Shown: positions 24,517 to 35,050 of the stretch, piece by piece
Position numbering within the stretch: position 1 is the stretch's first letter
Layout: the number at the start of each line of letters is the position of its first letter
From: BHER01 sp051652245
Lineage (GTDB): Bacteria; Bacillota_I; Bacilli_A; Culicoidibacterales; Culicoidibacteraceae
DNA length: 59,112 bases
Assembly (NCBI GenBank): GCA_051652245.1
Contig: JBOFTV010000089.1
Coordinates: forward strand, 1-59,112
Direction: 5' to 3'
Program-made: the position numbers and the translations under genes
Notes under the pieces: generated by a model
Told to the model about the DNA's origin: nothing
Seen by the model: only the letters and a program-made list of their open reading frames with translations
Database searches by the model: none

Positions 24517-25443
24517 ATGACACAGGTGGAACAGCAAACAAGAAAAACAAGAAAAAAAGCAAAGAAAAAGAAGCGGACAGGTCTAATTATTACAAGCCTA
24601 GTGCTAGTTTTCTTTATTATACTAGGGTTGTTTCAAATGCCCCAAATTTTATCGCTATTTTCATCATTTGAAAACATTAGTTTAACAACAGCATCAAAGG
24701 AGAAAAATCAAATGGGATTGCTTATTTTAGGTGTTGATAATAATGGTGGGTATACCGATTCAATAACTTATATCGCTGCAAATTTTGACTCACAAAAAGC
24801 AATAGCACTGCCAATTTATCGTGATGCATCAATTAATGTCGTCTGTGCGGGCGAAACAGTGGATAATATTAACCGAATATATAGTAAATATGGGATTGAA
24901 TGCTTAGCACAAAGCACATCTGCTTTTTTAGGCTTGCCAATTGATAATTTTGCTGTTTTGACAATGGAAGGACTGGTGAAAATTGTCAGTGAGTTAGGTG
25001 AAATTATCATGAAACCAACTGAAACCTTCTGCAGTAATTTTGGTAGTGATAAATCAGTTGAATATTGTTTTACCAAAGGCGAAGATAAAAAAATGGTTGC
25101 TGATGAAGTTATCGCTTATTTACGTTATCGTGGTGGTGGAAATGGTGAAAACCGGGCAAATAGGCAAGTTCAATTAATCCAAGCGTTAAAAAACAAATGT
25201 AGTGATGAGATGATGCTCTGTTACCAAAAGGCAGCTCCATATTTTGGTGACACTTTTAAAACTAATATTGGGATAACAAAAATCACAACATTATCTAATG
25301 TGTTTGGGTCAACATTTACATTTGAAACACTGCCTGTTATTGCTGGAATAAATGAGCAAAGCGGATCAGGGTGGACACAAATAGTTGATCAGGAAGATAA
25401 GAATAGCAAAACGGGGAAAATAAAAGCAGAAATATTTAATTAG
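24517..25443 (+). CDS. LytR-CpsA-Psr (LCP) family ligase, copy 1
   Basis: Membrane-anchored LCP protein, 308 residues. The family attaches undecaprenyl-linked wall polymers to peptidoglycan outside the membrane. There is a basic N-terminus, a membrane segment (about 22-44), then the LCP domain with LLILGVDN (about 68-75), YTDSITY, PIYRDASI and YLRYRGGGNGENRANRQ (the conserved arginine cluster). Six extracytoplasmic cysteines (110, 129, 172, 184, 228, 235) match six in the next gene and point to disulfides. It follows tagH by 25 bases, consistent with a role in wall teichoic acid attachment. Confidence 0.93.
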   Translation: MTQVEQQTRKTRKKAKKKKRTGLIITSLVLVFFIILGLFQMPQILSLFSSFENISLTTASKEKNQMGLLILGVDNNGGYTDSITYIAANFDSQKAIALPIYRDASINVVCAGETVDNINRIYSKYGIECLAQSTSAFLGLPIDNFAVLTMEGLVKIVSELGEIIMKPTETFCSNFGSDKSVEYCFTKGEDKKMVADEVIAYLRYRGGGNGENRANRQVQLIQALKNKCSDEMMLCYQKAAPYFGDTFKTNIGITKITTLSNVFGSTFTFETLPVIAGINEQSGSGWTQIVDQEDKNSKTGKIKAEIFN

Positions 25444-25460
25444 TGAAAAGGATGGTTTTT

Positions 25461-26387
25461 ATGAGTTGGTTTTGGAAAAAATTAACAAAGAGACAGAAAA
25501 TTTTAATAAGCTGTTCTTTGAGTATCATGTTAAGTCTTACGATGGTTTCAGCACTTGTTTTAATGAGCATGCCACCAACTAAAATGGCTGTTTTGGAGAA
25601 GAAAGAATTTGCCCCTCCAGTATTAATAGCAGATCAAATTACGAGTGATTACTACGGGATGCTTGTTTTGGGTAGTGATAAGGGAGCAACTAAAACAAAT
25701 GGTGGAAACCATACAGATTCAATTACATATGTTGCCGTGAATAAACAAACAAATAAAGCAATAACATTACCAATTTATCGTGATACACTAATCAAATTAA
25801 GCTGTGCGGATAAATCTGTTAATATTAATCAGGTGTATCGTGATTTTGGTGCAGACTGCTTAAAACAATCATTTGCTGATATGAGTGGTCTGCGCGTAGA
25901 TTATTTTACGTATATTACGTCAAATGGTTATGTCGATCTGTTAAATTTAATTGGTCCTATTACAATAACACCAGAGGCAAGTTTTTGTAGTAAGTTTGGG
26001 AATGATGAGACAAATTATTGCTTTACTGATGGTTTAGAAAAACAGATGACTGGTAATGAATTACTTGCTTATGCTCGCTTTAGAGGTAATACAAGTGGCG
26101 AAGCTCGTGCCAATCGGCACATGCAATTATTAAAAGAAATTTATAAAACATGTACGGATAAAAAAATTGAGTGTAGTACCAAAGTGCTACAGCAGGTGAT
26201 CACGGGAGATGTTGCAACTGATATGCCAATTCAGGAAGCTTTTGAGTTGAAGCAAATAACGGATATTGAAGCATTAACAGTAGTAAAAGGAAGTAATTTT
26301 CAGGATGCTGAAGGATGGCATCAACAAATTGATGCGTCAGATTTAAAGAATAAAGCGGATAAAATTAAAATGGATATTTACGCCTAG
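25461..26387 (+). CDS. LytR-CpsA-Psr (LCP) family ligase, copy 2
   Basis: Paralogue of the preceding gene, 308 residues. The membrane segment is at about 14-36. LCP motifs are MLVLGSDKG (about 67-75), HTDSITY, LPIYRDTL and YARFRGNTSGEARANR. Six cysteines (115, 133, 176, 187, 231, 238) are spaced almost exactly as in copy 1. The ATG at 25461 is preferred because AAAAGGA lies 9 bases upstream; the GTG at 25443 overlaps the previous stop. The pair looks like a tandem duplication. Confidence 0.93.
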   Translation: MSWFWKKLTKRQKILISCSLSIMLSLTMVSALVLMSMPPTKMAVLEKKEFAPPVLIADQITSDYYGMLVLGSDKGATKTNGGNHTDSITYVAVNKQTNKAITLPIYRDTLIKLSCADKSVNINQVYRDFGADCLKQSFADMSGLRVDYFTYITSNGYVDLLNLIGPITITPEASFCSKFGNDETNYCFTDGLEKQMTGNELLAYARFRGNTSGEARANRHMQLLKEIYKTCTDKKIECSTKVLQQVITGDVATDMPIQEAFELKQITDIEALTVVKGSNFQDAEGWHQQIDASDLKNKADKIKMDIYA

Positions 26388-26419
26388 AAAGAATTACTTA
26401 TTTTAGTAATTCTTTTTTT
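26388..26419 (+). terminator. Terminator after the LCP genes
   Basis: A 10-bp stem (26388-26397 with 26406-26415), 8-base loop and T tract, directly after the stop codon. Confidence 0.88.
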
Positions 26420-26437
26420 CCTTTAGTAAAAAGGAGC

Positions 26438-26466
26438 TTATGGTAGAGCTGTTTTTGTGCTATAAT
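26438..26466 (+). promoter_or_regulatory. Promoter of prmA-ygjP-addBA
   Basis: TTATGG (26438-26443), 17 bases, then extended TGC-TATAAT (-10 at 26461-26466). Confidence 0.65.
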
Positions 26467-26497
26467 AGAATAAATAAGTTAAAAAGGAAGATGAACA

Positions 26498-27412
26498 ATG
26501 GAAATTAACTATGTGTGTTACGTTCTTACAGTAGATAAAAAGTTTAGGCATAAATTAGATGTCTTTTTTGACCAGTATTTTTTTGATGTTACTTATGAGG
26601 TGATAGGAGATCTTACGGCTGATGATATGTTGGATGAATACGGCGAAATTTATGATGAAGTACTAGAGCAGCAAGCTAATTATAGCATTCGCTTTTATGG
26701 AGAACAGCGATTAGCTAAAAATATTGATAAAAAGCTTAAAAATTCCCCCCCAGAAGTTTTTATTGAAAAGTCAGTGGAAAACTTTTCTGTAGAAAAATAT
26801 TTAAATACGTTTAATGAAATTATTAGCTTGACCGATAATTGTGTCATTTCACAAGGTAAGCAAGCGCAAGATGCGAGCGGTATTGGTGACAATAAGGTTA
26901 TGCATATTATTTTAGAGGCAAAGCGCGCATTTGGTACTGGAGCACACGATACCACACAGTTAGCTGCCGTGCTAATTGAAAAATATGTGACAACTAGCAG
27001 TAGCGTGATTGATATTGGCTGTGGCACAGGTATTTTAGCGGCCTTGGCTGCTAAAAGGGGGGCCAATTTTGTATTAGCCGTGGATCAAGATCCCATTGCT
27101 GTGGGTGAAGCATGTGAAGTCATGGTAAGCAATTCTGTTGCGGATATTGTAAAAGTAAAAGAAAATAATTTAATTAATGGAATAAATATAGCTAAATTCA
27201 ATTTAATTGTTGCTAATCTATCTTTTGATATTTATGTTAAATTATTTCCTGTACTTTTTGGTAAATTAAAAAAGAATCAAACATGTATATTTTCAGGTAT
27301 TATGGTGGGACAAAAAAATAAATTTGAAAAATTATTGCTAAAACACCATGGCATAATTATCGAAGAGTGTGCATCAGATGAGTGGAGTGCTTTTGTTGTC
27401 AGAGTTAAGTAG
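26498..27412 (+). CDS. prmA: Ribosomal protein L11 methyltransferase
   Basis: SAM-dependent methyltransferase that trimethylates ribosomal protein L11. The 304-aa product has a divergent N-terminal substrate domain, the family motif AFGTGAHDTT (about 146-155), the SAM loop DIGCGTG (about 172-178) and VDQDPIAV. The NLSFDIY segment stands where most PrmA proteins have N-I-A/L-A. GGAAG lies upstream of the ATG. The next gene overlaps its 3' end. Confidence 0.9.
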   Translation: MEINYVCYVLTVDKKFRHKLDVFFDQYFFDVTYEVIGDLTADDMLDEYGEIYDEVLEQQANYSIRFYGEQRLAKNIDKKLKNSPPEVFIEKSVENFSVEKYLNTFNEIISLTDNCVISQGKQAQDASGIGDNKVMHIILEAKRAFGTGAHDTTQLAAVLIEKYVTTSSSVIDIGCGTGILAALAAKRGANFVLAVDQDPIAVGEACEVMVSNSVADIVKVKENNLINGINIAKFNLIVANLSFDIYVKLFPVLFGKLKKNQTCIFSGIMVGQKNKFEKLLLKHHGIIIEECASDEWSAFVVRVK

Positions 27413-28118
27413 AAATAAAGTAGCCTATCAGCTAAAAAGGCGGAAGAGCAGTCGCCGAATTATTATTAAAGTAATCAACGGGGAAGTTGTTGTTACCGCA
27501 CCTTTTACAGCGAGTCAACAACAGATTGAGGCGTTTATTACTTTGCAAGATGATTGGATTAAGAGGCAACAACAGCAACAACAGATTCCTTTTACAAATA
27601 TTAGACTGCTTAAAACACTTTCACTATATGGTCTAGTTCATGGCATAAACTTCATTGAAACAGAGCGAAAGACGATTAAAATTTCAAAAACGGATATTAT
27701 GATTGATATTTTTTTGCCTGAAAATGTTACGAATGATAAAATTATTAAGTCGATTAAGAAGTGGCTTAAAGAACAAGCTGGTCTCTATTTTGCATCCAGA
27801 ATTAGCCGGTTAAAACATAATATTGGTGCGCATAAAATTATTGAAGAACAATTAAATAAAGTTCGTGTACGCTATTTAAAGAGTGCTTTTGGCCTCTGTT
27901 ATGCCCACAAAAATGAAATTGTGTTAAATGTCGAGTTGATTTTCTATGAGCCCAAATATGTAGACTATGTTATTTTGCATGAGTTGACGCATTTTATTCA
28001 TCAAAATCATTCTCAGGCATATTACGAAGACTTTGCAATATTAGAACCAAATTGGAAGAAATATCGAGTGGAATTGAATGCTTTACACCGGCTACATGGT
28101 GGTTGGTCACATAGCTAA
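27378..28118 (+). CDS. YgjP-like zinc metallopeptidase-fold protein (WLM/DUF45)
   Basis: Belongs to the YgjP (DUF45, SprT-like) family, small zinc proteins of uncertain physiological role. The HELTHFIHQNHS segment contains the HExxH zinc site plus a downstream His, followed by the usual YYEDFAILEPNWKKYR end. The N-terminal third has the beta-rich segment RRIIIKVINGEVVVTAPF. The start is uncertain: ATG 27378 is used, but TTG 27396, with GGAG 8 bases upstream, is also plausible. Either overlaps the end of prmA, so the two are co-translated; addB follows after 21 bases. Confidence 0.85.
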   Translation: MSGVLLLSELSRNKVAYQLKRRKSSRRIIIKVINGEVVVTAPFTASQQQIEAFITLQDDWIKRQQQQQQIPFTNIRLLKTLSLYGLVHGINFIETERKTIKISKTDIMIDIFLPENVTNDKIIKSIKKWLKEQAGLYFASRISRLKHNIGAHKIIEEQLNKVRVRYLKSAFGLCYAHKNEIVLNVELIFYEPKYVDYVILHELTHFIHQNHSQAYYEDFAILEPNWKKYRVELNALHRLHGGWSHS

Positions 28119-28139
28119 AATAATGAGGGGGAATAGATT

Positions 28140-31100
28140 GTGATTACATTTGTAAAAGCAAGAAGCGGACGCGGGAAAACACATTTTGTTTTTGAAGAAA
28201 TAGCGAAAGATTTAGCAACGAGAAAAGCAGAGAAAATATTTTTAATCGTTCCTGATCAAATGTCATTTCAAACGGAGTATCAATTATTAAGTTTTCAAAA
28301 AAAGCAGGCAATGATTGGTGTTGAAGTTGTTGGGCTGCACCGTTTTGCCTCAAGAATATTAGAGGAAATAGTCCCAATGAACTATATTCAGTTTGATAGT
28401 TTAGCCCAAAAAATGCTGCTTTATCAAAGTGTACAAGCAGTAGAATCAGAGCTGGAAATCTATCAGAAGGCCAAAGATAAAGTTGGCTTTATTGATTATT
28501 TACATCAATTTTTTAGGCAGTTAAAAGGATCGTTACTGCCCATTGAGAACCTACTTGTAGCCAAATCACTAGAACACCAACCATTGTTGAAAAAAAAACT
28601 AGGCGAAGTTCAAAAAGTTTTTGTAAAATATAATGAGCTAATTACGAGTAAAGCATATGATAATGCTGATAAGATTGATTATTTGCAAGAACAACTTATT
28701 AATGGTCAGGGTGATTGCCAACTAGAAAAAATAGTGGTTTATGTCGATGGGTATTATACCTTTAATAAACAAGAGTTTGAATTACTTGCTGCTGTTATTG
28801 CACGCTGTCAAAAGGCTGTTATGACCTTTAATGCACCTCTTGAGGGGAAGGGGGATCATTCTCTTTTTTCACTTGTTGAAAAACAATATCAGCAGTTTAG
28901 CCAAAAATTTCCCAAGGCTAAAACAATTGGCTTAGAGGCAAAAATAGATCGCTTCACAGCAACACCAATATTAAATCAAATCGAAGCAGAATATGAATAT
29001 CCACAGAGCATACTAAGTAAAAATTGCAAAAGTGAGGCGGTAACATTAACATCGTATGTGTCAAAAATAGATGAAGTAGAGGGCATTGCTCAAGAAATTC
29101 GCAACTTGATTATTCATCAGCAAGTTAGAGCAAGGGAAATTGCAATTTATGTCCCTGATAAAGAAAGCTATGGTGAGCTAATTGAACAAATTTTTAGGCG
29201 TTATGAGATACCATTTTATTTAGATATTAAAGAATCAATGATCACACACCCCGTGATTAGCTGGCTCTATGGATTACTAAAAATTGAAAAGGATACTTGG
29301 CAATTTGATGATATGATTTCGCTATTGCATAATAATTTTTTTCAATGGAAGCATGGGATTGCTATGGAGGATGTCTATGTATTTTTACAGCATATTGAAA
29401 ATTTTACAACGACTAAAAAATATGTTTGGGAAAATGATAAGTTCTGGTCTTACTATGATCGACCAGAGCAGATGTTTGCTGTGATAAATGAAGACAAGAC
29501 GGACAAAATTAATGAAATCAGAAAATTATTATTAACTGAAATCAGTCAAGTGAGAACGATTTTAACCGTAAGAGACCATGGCAAAAAATTGGCTGATTTA
29601 TTTCTCTACATGCAGGAGCAAAATATTCAAGCATACATAACAGCCGTGGAGGTTAAACAATCAAATTATACAAGTCACATAACAGCAAAGCAATACGCTT
29701 TAGCTGTTTGGCAGCAGCTAGTTTATGTTTTTGAGCAAGCAAATTTAGCAATTGGAAAACAAAGTGGTACGAAAAAGGACTGTCTCCAAATTTTGTTGTT
29801 TGGGCTTGAATCAATGGAGTTTACTAGTGTTCCAATTGGATTTGATCAAGTTATGATTGGTGATTTTGAGCGGTCACGATTTCAAACATTACATCAAGAA
29901 GGTCAAGGTGCAAAAATGGGGGTAAACTATAGTTTTATTCTGGGGTTAATAGACACCTATATTCCCCATGTTCAAGCAGGGGGGAGTTTGCTGACGGACA
30001 ATGATTTAGCAATATTACAGGCTAATCAAATGCTAGATGATCTTTTATTGACAGAAGATGCGCTTTTGTACCAGCTCTTTCATTTTTATACAATTGTTAC
30101 AAGTGCATCAGTGCAAACAAATCTTAGCTATTTTAACAAGCAAGGTGTTTACAATGATGTAGAATGCTATAAATCAATTGTTTTAGATACCTTTGGGCAA
30201 TCGGGCTTTAATATTGAACAAAAGGTTGTATCACCAGAAAAAGCGTATATTGACTACAATACAATGACCATTGAAACAATTAAAAGACAGCTATTTACGC
30301 AAAAAAGTTTGGAGCCATCGCAAAAGCAGATGCTTGAGGATGTCACAAGTGCTGTGGCACCAATGTTTGTTGAAAAAATTGCAGCGGCTTTTAGCTATCA
30401 AAACAGCGTTGAAATTAGTGGTAATGTTATAACAAAGAAACAACTTAGTTTAACACAAATTGAAACGTATAATAGTTGTGCTTATAAGTATTTTCTCCAA
30501 TATGTTGTGTCTGTCAAGCAAAAATACTCAGGTGAAGTACAAGCGCTACAAAGTGGGACGCTTTTACATGATTGCTTTGAGTCTGTTGTTGCATCAATGT
30601 TAGCAAAAAAATTAAAAATTAGTGAGGTTCCATTAGAAATATATCAGCAAGAAATAGATGATTACTTCCAAGGAAAATCTAGTTCACTCCAAGATCATCC
30701 CCTCTTTACAATGCAAGCTAATCGGTTCATGCTCCAAAAAATTGCTGATATGTCACGCACTGCCTTTGGATTTATGTATGAGTCTGATAAGTATTCTGAT
30801 TTTATGCCACTGAAATTAGAAGAAATACTACCACCGCATAAAATTGAAATTAATGGTCTTAGAAAAGAAATTATTGGTAAAGTAGACCGTATTGATATAA
30901 GTAAAGATGGACGTTATTTTAGAATCGTGGATTATAAGTCATCCCAAAAAAGCTTGGATTTCAACCAAATTATTTTTGGAACACAATTACAGTTACCATT
31001 ATATAGTTACCTTGCAGCACAAACTCAAGGTGCCATGCTAGCAGGAAGTATGTATATGCCATTTTCCGATAAATTTATTGCAATTGAGGGACAAAATCAA

Positions 31101-31541
31101 GAAGATATTACTAAGCTTATTAGCAAAAATTATCAGGCTAGTGGTTTTTTTGATGTAGATAGCGAAGCCTTAGAAAAATTTGACTATCAAATCGCAAGCA
31201 ATAGTAAAAGTGATATTATCCCCTACACGGCTAAAAAGGATGGCAGTCCAACAAGCTTTTCAATGGTTATGACAGCAGCTGAAATCAATCAAATGCAGAA
31301 TTTTTCAATAGCACAAGCAGAATTAACAGTCCAAAAAATTAGTGAAAATAAATTTGATATAGAACCATTTCGTCAACACCTTGATGAATCAACAACACCA
31401 TGTATCTACTGCAAATTTAAAAAGATATGTCAATTTGACAGAAAAACAAACAGCTTTAACACATGTAACCCCCAAATAAAAGGGACAGGATTTCAAGAAA
31501 AAAAAGCAGCATTCCTAGTAGAAATAGCAAAAGATAAGTGA
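28140..31541 (+). CDS. addB: ATP-dependent helicase/nuclease subunit B
   Basis: AddB subunit of the AddAB double-strand break resection complex, 1133 residues. It has an N-terminal P-loop (SGRGKTH, about 9-15), a degenerate helicase core, and a C-terminal RecB-type nuclease with IVDYKSSQK. A [4Fe-4S] staple is formed by C780 with a C-terminal cluster at C1088, C1091 and C1097. The start is a GTG with GAGGGGG upstream. addA follows after 16 bases. Confidence 0.95.
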   Translation: MITFVKARSGRGKTHFVFEEIAKDLATRKAEKIFLIVPDQMSFQTEYQLLSFQKKQAMIGVEVVGLHRFASRILEEIVPMNYIQFDSLAQKMLLYQSVQAVESELEIYQKAKDKVGFIDYLHQFFRQLKGSLLPIENLLVAKSLEHQPLLKKKLGEVQKVFVKYNELITSKAYDNADKIDYLQEQLINGQGDCQLEKIVVYVDGYYTFNKQEFELLAAVIARCQKAVMTFNAPLEGKGDHSLFSLVEKQYQQFSQKFPKAKTIGLEAKIDRFTATPILNQIEAEYEYPQSILSKNCKSEAVTLTSYVSKIDEVEGIAQEIRNLIIHQQVRAREIAIYVPDKESYGELIEQIFRRYEIPFYLDIKESMITHPVISWLYGLLKIEKDTWQFDDMISLLHNNFFQWKHGIAMEDVYVFLQHIENFTTTKKYVWENDKFWSYYDRPEQMFAVINEDKTDKINEIRKLLLTEISQVRTILTVRDHGKKLADLFLYMQEQNIQAYITAVEVKQSNYTSHITAKQYALAVWQQLVYVFEQANLAIGKQSGTKKDCLQILLFGLESMEFTSVPIGFDQVMIGDFERSRFQTLHQEGQGAKMGVNYSFILGLIDTYIPHVQAGGSLLTDNDLAILQANQMLDDLLLTEDALLYQLFHFYTIVTSASVQTNLSYFNKQGVYNDVECYKSIVLDTFGQSGFNIEQKVVSPEKAYIDYNTMTIETIKRQLFTQKSLEPSQKQMLEDVTSAVAPMFVEKIAAAFSYQNSVEISGNVITKKQLSLTQIETYNSCAYKYFLQYVVSVKQKYSGEVQALQSGTLLHDCFESVVASMLAKKLKISEVPLEIYQQEIDDYFQGKSSSLQDHPLFTMQANRFMLQKIADMSRTAFGFMYESDKYSDFMPLKLEEILPPHKIEINGLRKEIIGKVDRIDISKDGRYFRIVDYKSSQKSLDFNQIIFGTQLQLPLYSYLAAQTQGAMLAGSMYMPFSDKFIAIEGQNQEDITKLISKNYQASGFFDVDSEALEKFDYQIASNSKSDIIPYTAKKDGSPTSFSMVMTAAEINQMQNFSIAQAELTVQKISENKFDIEPFRQHLDESTTPCIYCKFKKICQFDRKTNSFNTCNPQIKGTGFQEKKAAFLVEIAKDK

Positions 31542-31557
31542 AAAAGGGGGACCTAAA

Positions 31558-34500
31558 ATGGTCGAAAAAGAAATGCGATTTACAGCACAACAGTCACAAG
31601 CGATTTCAACACGTACCCCAGAAGTACTTGTTTCCGCAGCAGCGGGTTCGGGAAAAACAGCCGTGCTAGTAGAAAGAATCATTTCAATTATTGTTGAAGA
31701 TGGGATAACAATTGATCGCTTAGTCGTCTTAACATTTACTAATGCAGCCGCAACACAAATGCGTCAGCGACTAAAAAAAAGATTACAAGAGCAATTAAAA
31801 GAAACTACAGGACGGAAAGCCTTTGTTAGAAAGCAATTATTGCTCCTACCAGCAGCAAATATCTGTACTTTTCATGCTTTTTGTATCAATGTATTACGCA
31901 ATAATTATCAGTATATTGGATTATCTCCAACATTTAAAATAGCAGATGAAAACGAAATGGCGCTCCTTAAACAAGAAGTACTCCAAGAAGTACTAGAAAT
32001 TGCATTTACCGAACAAACTCAGCACTTTGTTGCATTTGCTAGCGCATATATAACCGGGGTTCGTCTCCAAGAATTTCACCAATTAATTTTAGCGGTTTAC
32101 GAAAAATCACGGGCATTTGTTCATCCGCAAAAATGGCGAAAACAAGCCATTAATTGGCTAGCAGAGGAAGATTATCTGGCTAAATTAGTAGCAGCATATC
32201 AACAATATGTCATCAATGAAGTCAGGGGGGGGCAAACTTTTTTCAAAAAAAATTTGGAACTGCTTACGAATTTTGAGAAGCATTATGCATTGTTTGAAAA
32301 TATAATTGAGGCATTCGAACAAGTGATTTATCTGCTGAACGCTGATTTTTTAGCGGGAATGGATCAGCTCAGCTTATTTGATTTTAACAAGTGGCCTGCT
32401 ATCAAAAAAGATGACAAAACAGTACAAACAGAAACATTACACGAAGCGTTTAATAAGGTCAAAAAAGGGCATAAAAAATTAGTAAGCACTGCTTATACAG
32501 CCGACCAAATTGGCGCGCAGCAGGAACAGCTATTGCCTTTTGTTGAGCAACTTTTGTGTTGTGTAAATGATTTTGAAGCAAGCTTTCTTGCGCAAAAGCA
32601 AGCAAAAGATATTGCTGATTTTTCTGATTTAGAACACTATATGATCCAATTGCTAGAACAATATCCAGATGTTTGCGATCAAATAGCTGCAGGAATAACA
32701 GAATTATTAGTTGATGAATACCAAGATACTAACGCTGTTCAAGACACAATTTTATATGCACTAAAAAACCAGGGAAATCGCATTTTTATGGTGGGGGACT
32801 TAAAGCAGTCAATTTATCGATTTAGGTTAGCAGACCCAACAATTTTTATGGAAAAACAGCAGCTTTTTGGCAGCCACAATAATCAAAAACAGGAGTTAAT
32901 TTTACTAAATAAAAATTTTAGAAGCACCGCAACAGTCTTGGACACAATTAATCAAATTTGTCAGCCTTTGTTTAAACTTGATATTGATTATGATGAGGGA
33001 AATTGGCTATATCATGGTAATATGGGGTATCAAAAAGAAATGGATTTACCAACAAAATGGCATTTTTTTGATATTGAAAATTATGATGAGCGTGCCAATA
33101 TAATTCAAACAATCGAAGAAACAAAAGCTGATTATATTATTAGTCAAGTATTAAATCTTGTTAATAATGAAACAATTTTTGATATCAAAAAAAATCACCA
33201 AAGACCAATTGTTTTATCAGATATCGCAATTTTATTTAGGAATAAAACGTCAAAATTGGTCAAAGCAATTGAACAGTCATGCCAACGTAATAATATCCAA
33301 TATAGTTCTGCAGTAGATCGAGGTTATTTTGATGCAATTGAGGTTAATAATATGCTTTGCCTACTAGCTGCTATTGATAATCCTTATAATACAATTGAGT
33401 TGCTTGGATTCATGCGGTCACCGCTAAGTTTTTTTACGGATGGTGATATAGTTAAAATAAAGCAAGTAGCGTGCGAACAAATTGGTGAACAAATAGCTTT
33501 TTATTCTTATATTACTTGGTATGTTGAGCAATTTGCGGAAAGTAAGTTGGCGTTAAAACTTGAGCAAATGTTGGAAACATTAGCAGAATTTAGGCTCCAG
33601 TGTAACATTAATCCGTTGTCAAAAGTCCTGCGATATATTTTTGAACAAACTAGTTATGATGGTTTTGTTGGATCAATGGAGGATGGCGAAATTCGGTTAG
33701 CAAATTTGGAAGTTTTATGTAGTTTGGCTAAAAATCGGGAGCAAATTGGAGCCAATGGAGTGCGTTCTTTTATTAAATATATGGCAAATTTACAGCAGAA
33801 TAATCGTGATTTTGCGATAGCTAAAAAATCGTATGAAAATACAGAGGCCTTGGAACTGATGACAATTCATAAATCAAAAGGACTAGAATTCCCAATTGTT
33901 TTTCTTGTTGATTTAGATAAGAAATTTAATAAACAAGATAGTCGAGCAATTTTTCAAATGACCCAGCAAGAGGGCATAGCTTTGCGATATAGTGATAACA
34001 TAACGAAAACGCGAACAAAAACATGGCATTATGATATGCTTGTAAAAAGGCAAGCAGAAGAAGAGCTGGCTGAGCAATTAAGGGTCTTATATGTTGGCTT
34101 AACAAGACCAATGCAACAATTACAATTATTTATGGATTGCCCCACGAAGACGGAATATAGCATGCTAGAAAAGGCTGAAATATTAGAAATGAAATCATTT
34201 GCTGAGGCTTTAAACTATGCATATTCCTTGAAAAAAGCAGATTTCATTAGTATAACAGTTGATTTAACGGATGACTTTACCAGTCAAACGCAACCAAATG
34301 CCGATCAAAAAGGTGAAGTCATAAAGCATCGTACCGCGGAAGTTGAGCTAAAAGTAAATATTGATAAACTGACAAAAACATATAAATATAACAATTTACA
34401 GAACTTTGCACAAAAACAAACAGTGACAGAAATCAAACGACAAACAGAAGAAGTAGATTTACCAAGGCAGCTAGAGCTAATTGTTCAAACGGAAAATCAA

Positions 34501-35046
34501 GCGCTAGAATTGACCGCAATACCGGCATTTTTACAAAAAGATATGTCAATTAGTCCAACGGAATTAGGAACGCTATATCATTTAGTTTTGCAGCGATATG
34601 ATTGGGAGAAAAGTGAGCCATTAGAGGATTTACTGAGCACATTTGTAAGCAACGGAATTATTTCAGAAGAGCAAAAAGGATATTTAGATACAAAGAGGCT
34701 AGTAAAAATGATTGAACGCATTAAAATCGATTTTCTGCTAAATGGGTATCGTATTTTTGCAAAGGAGCTACCATTTTCGATGGAGTATCCGGCGCAAGAT
34801 TTATATGGTCAAAAAGAGCAATTTACAACTGAAAAAATATTAGTTCAGGGTAAAATTGACATGCTCCTGGTCAAGGAAAATAAATATGTCATCATCGATT
34901 TTAAATCTGACACAGTCAAAATTAAAAATAAGGAAGAATATTTAGCGGTGAAATACAGTAAACAGCTGGAACTATATAAACATGCGATAGCATCGTATTT
35001 TATTGATTGTGAAGTAGAAACAAAAATATATGCCATTTTTGCCTAG
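31558..35046 (+). CDS. addA: ATP-dependent helicase/nuclease subunit A
   Basis: AddA subunit, 1162 residues, a UvrD-like 3'-5' helicase with a C-terminal nuclease. Motifs: AAAGSGKTAVLVERI (Walker A), VDEYQDTN (Walker B), GDLKQSIYRFR, NFRST, TIHKSKGLEFP, LYVGLTR, and the nuclease IIDFKSD near residue 1112. With AddB it resects broken DNA for RecA loading. GGGGG lies upstream of the ATG. Confidence 0.97.
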   Translation: MVEKEMRFTAQQSQAISTRTPEVLVSAAAGSGKTAVLVERIISIIVEDGITIDRLVVLTFTNAAATQMRQRLKKRLQEQLKETTGRKAFVRKQLLLLPAANICTFHAFCINVLRNNYQYIGLSPTFKIADENEMALLKQEVLQEVLEIAFTEQTQHFVAFASAYITGVRLQEFHQLILAVYEKSRAFVHPQKWRKQAINWLAEEDYLAKLVAAYQQYVINEVRGGQTFFKKNLELLTNFEKHYALFENIIEAFEQVIYLLNADFLAGMDQLSLFDFNKWPAIKKDDKTVQTETLHEAFNKVKKGHKKLVSTAYTADQIGAQQEQLLPFVEQLLCCVNDFEASFLAQKQAKDIADFSDLEHYMIQLLEQYPDVCDQIAAGITELLVDEYQDTNAVQDTILYALKNQGNRIFMVGDLKQSIYRFRLADPTIFMEKQQLFGSHNNQKQELILLNKNFRSTATVLDTINQICQPLFKLDIDYDEGNWLYHGNMGYQKEMDLPTKWHFFDIENYDERANIIQTIEETKADYIISQVLNLVNNETIFDIKKNHQRPIVLSDIAILFRNKTSKLVKAIEQSCQRNNIQYSSAVDRGYFDAIEVNNMLCLLAAIDNPYNTIELLGFMRSPLSFFTDGDIVKIKQVACEQIGEQIAFYSYITWYVEQFAESKLALKLEQMLETLAEFRLQCNINPLSKVLRYIFEQTSYDGFVGSMEDGEIRLANLEVLCSLAKNREQIGANGVRSFIKYMANLQQNNRDFAIAKKSYENTEALELMTIHKSKGLEFPIVFLVDLDKKFNKQDSRAIFQMTQQEGIALRYSDNITKTRTKTWHYDMLVKRQAEEELAEQLRVLYVGLTRPMQQLQLFMDCPTKTEYSMLEKAEILEMKSFAEALNYAYSLKKADFISITVDLTDDFTSQTQPNADQKGEVIKHRTAEVELKVNIDKLTKTYKYNNLQNFAQKQTVTEIKRQTEEVDLPRQLELIVQTENQALELTAIPAFLQKDMSISPTELGTLYHLVLQRYDWEKSEPLEDLLSTFVSNGIISEEQKGYLDTKRLVKMIERIKIDFLLNGYRIFAKELPFSMEYPAQDLYGQKEQFTTEKILVQGKIDMLLVKENKYVIIDFKSDTVKIKNKEEYLAVKYSKQLELYKHAIASYFIDCEVETKIYAIFA

Positions 35047-35050
35047 TATT

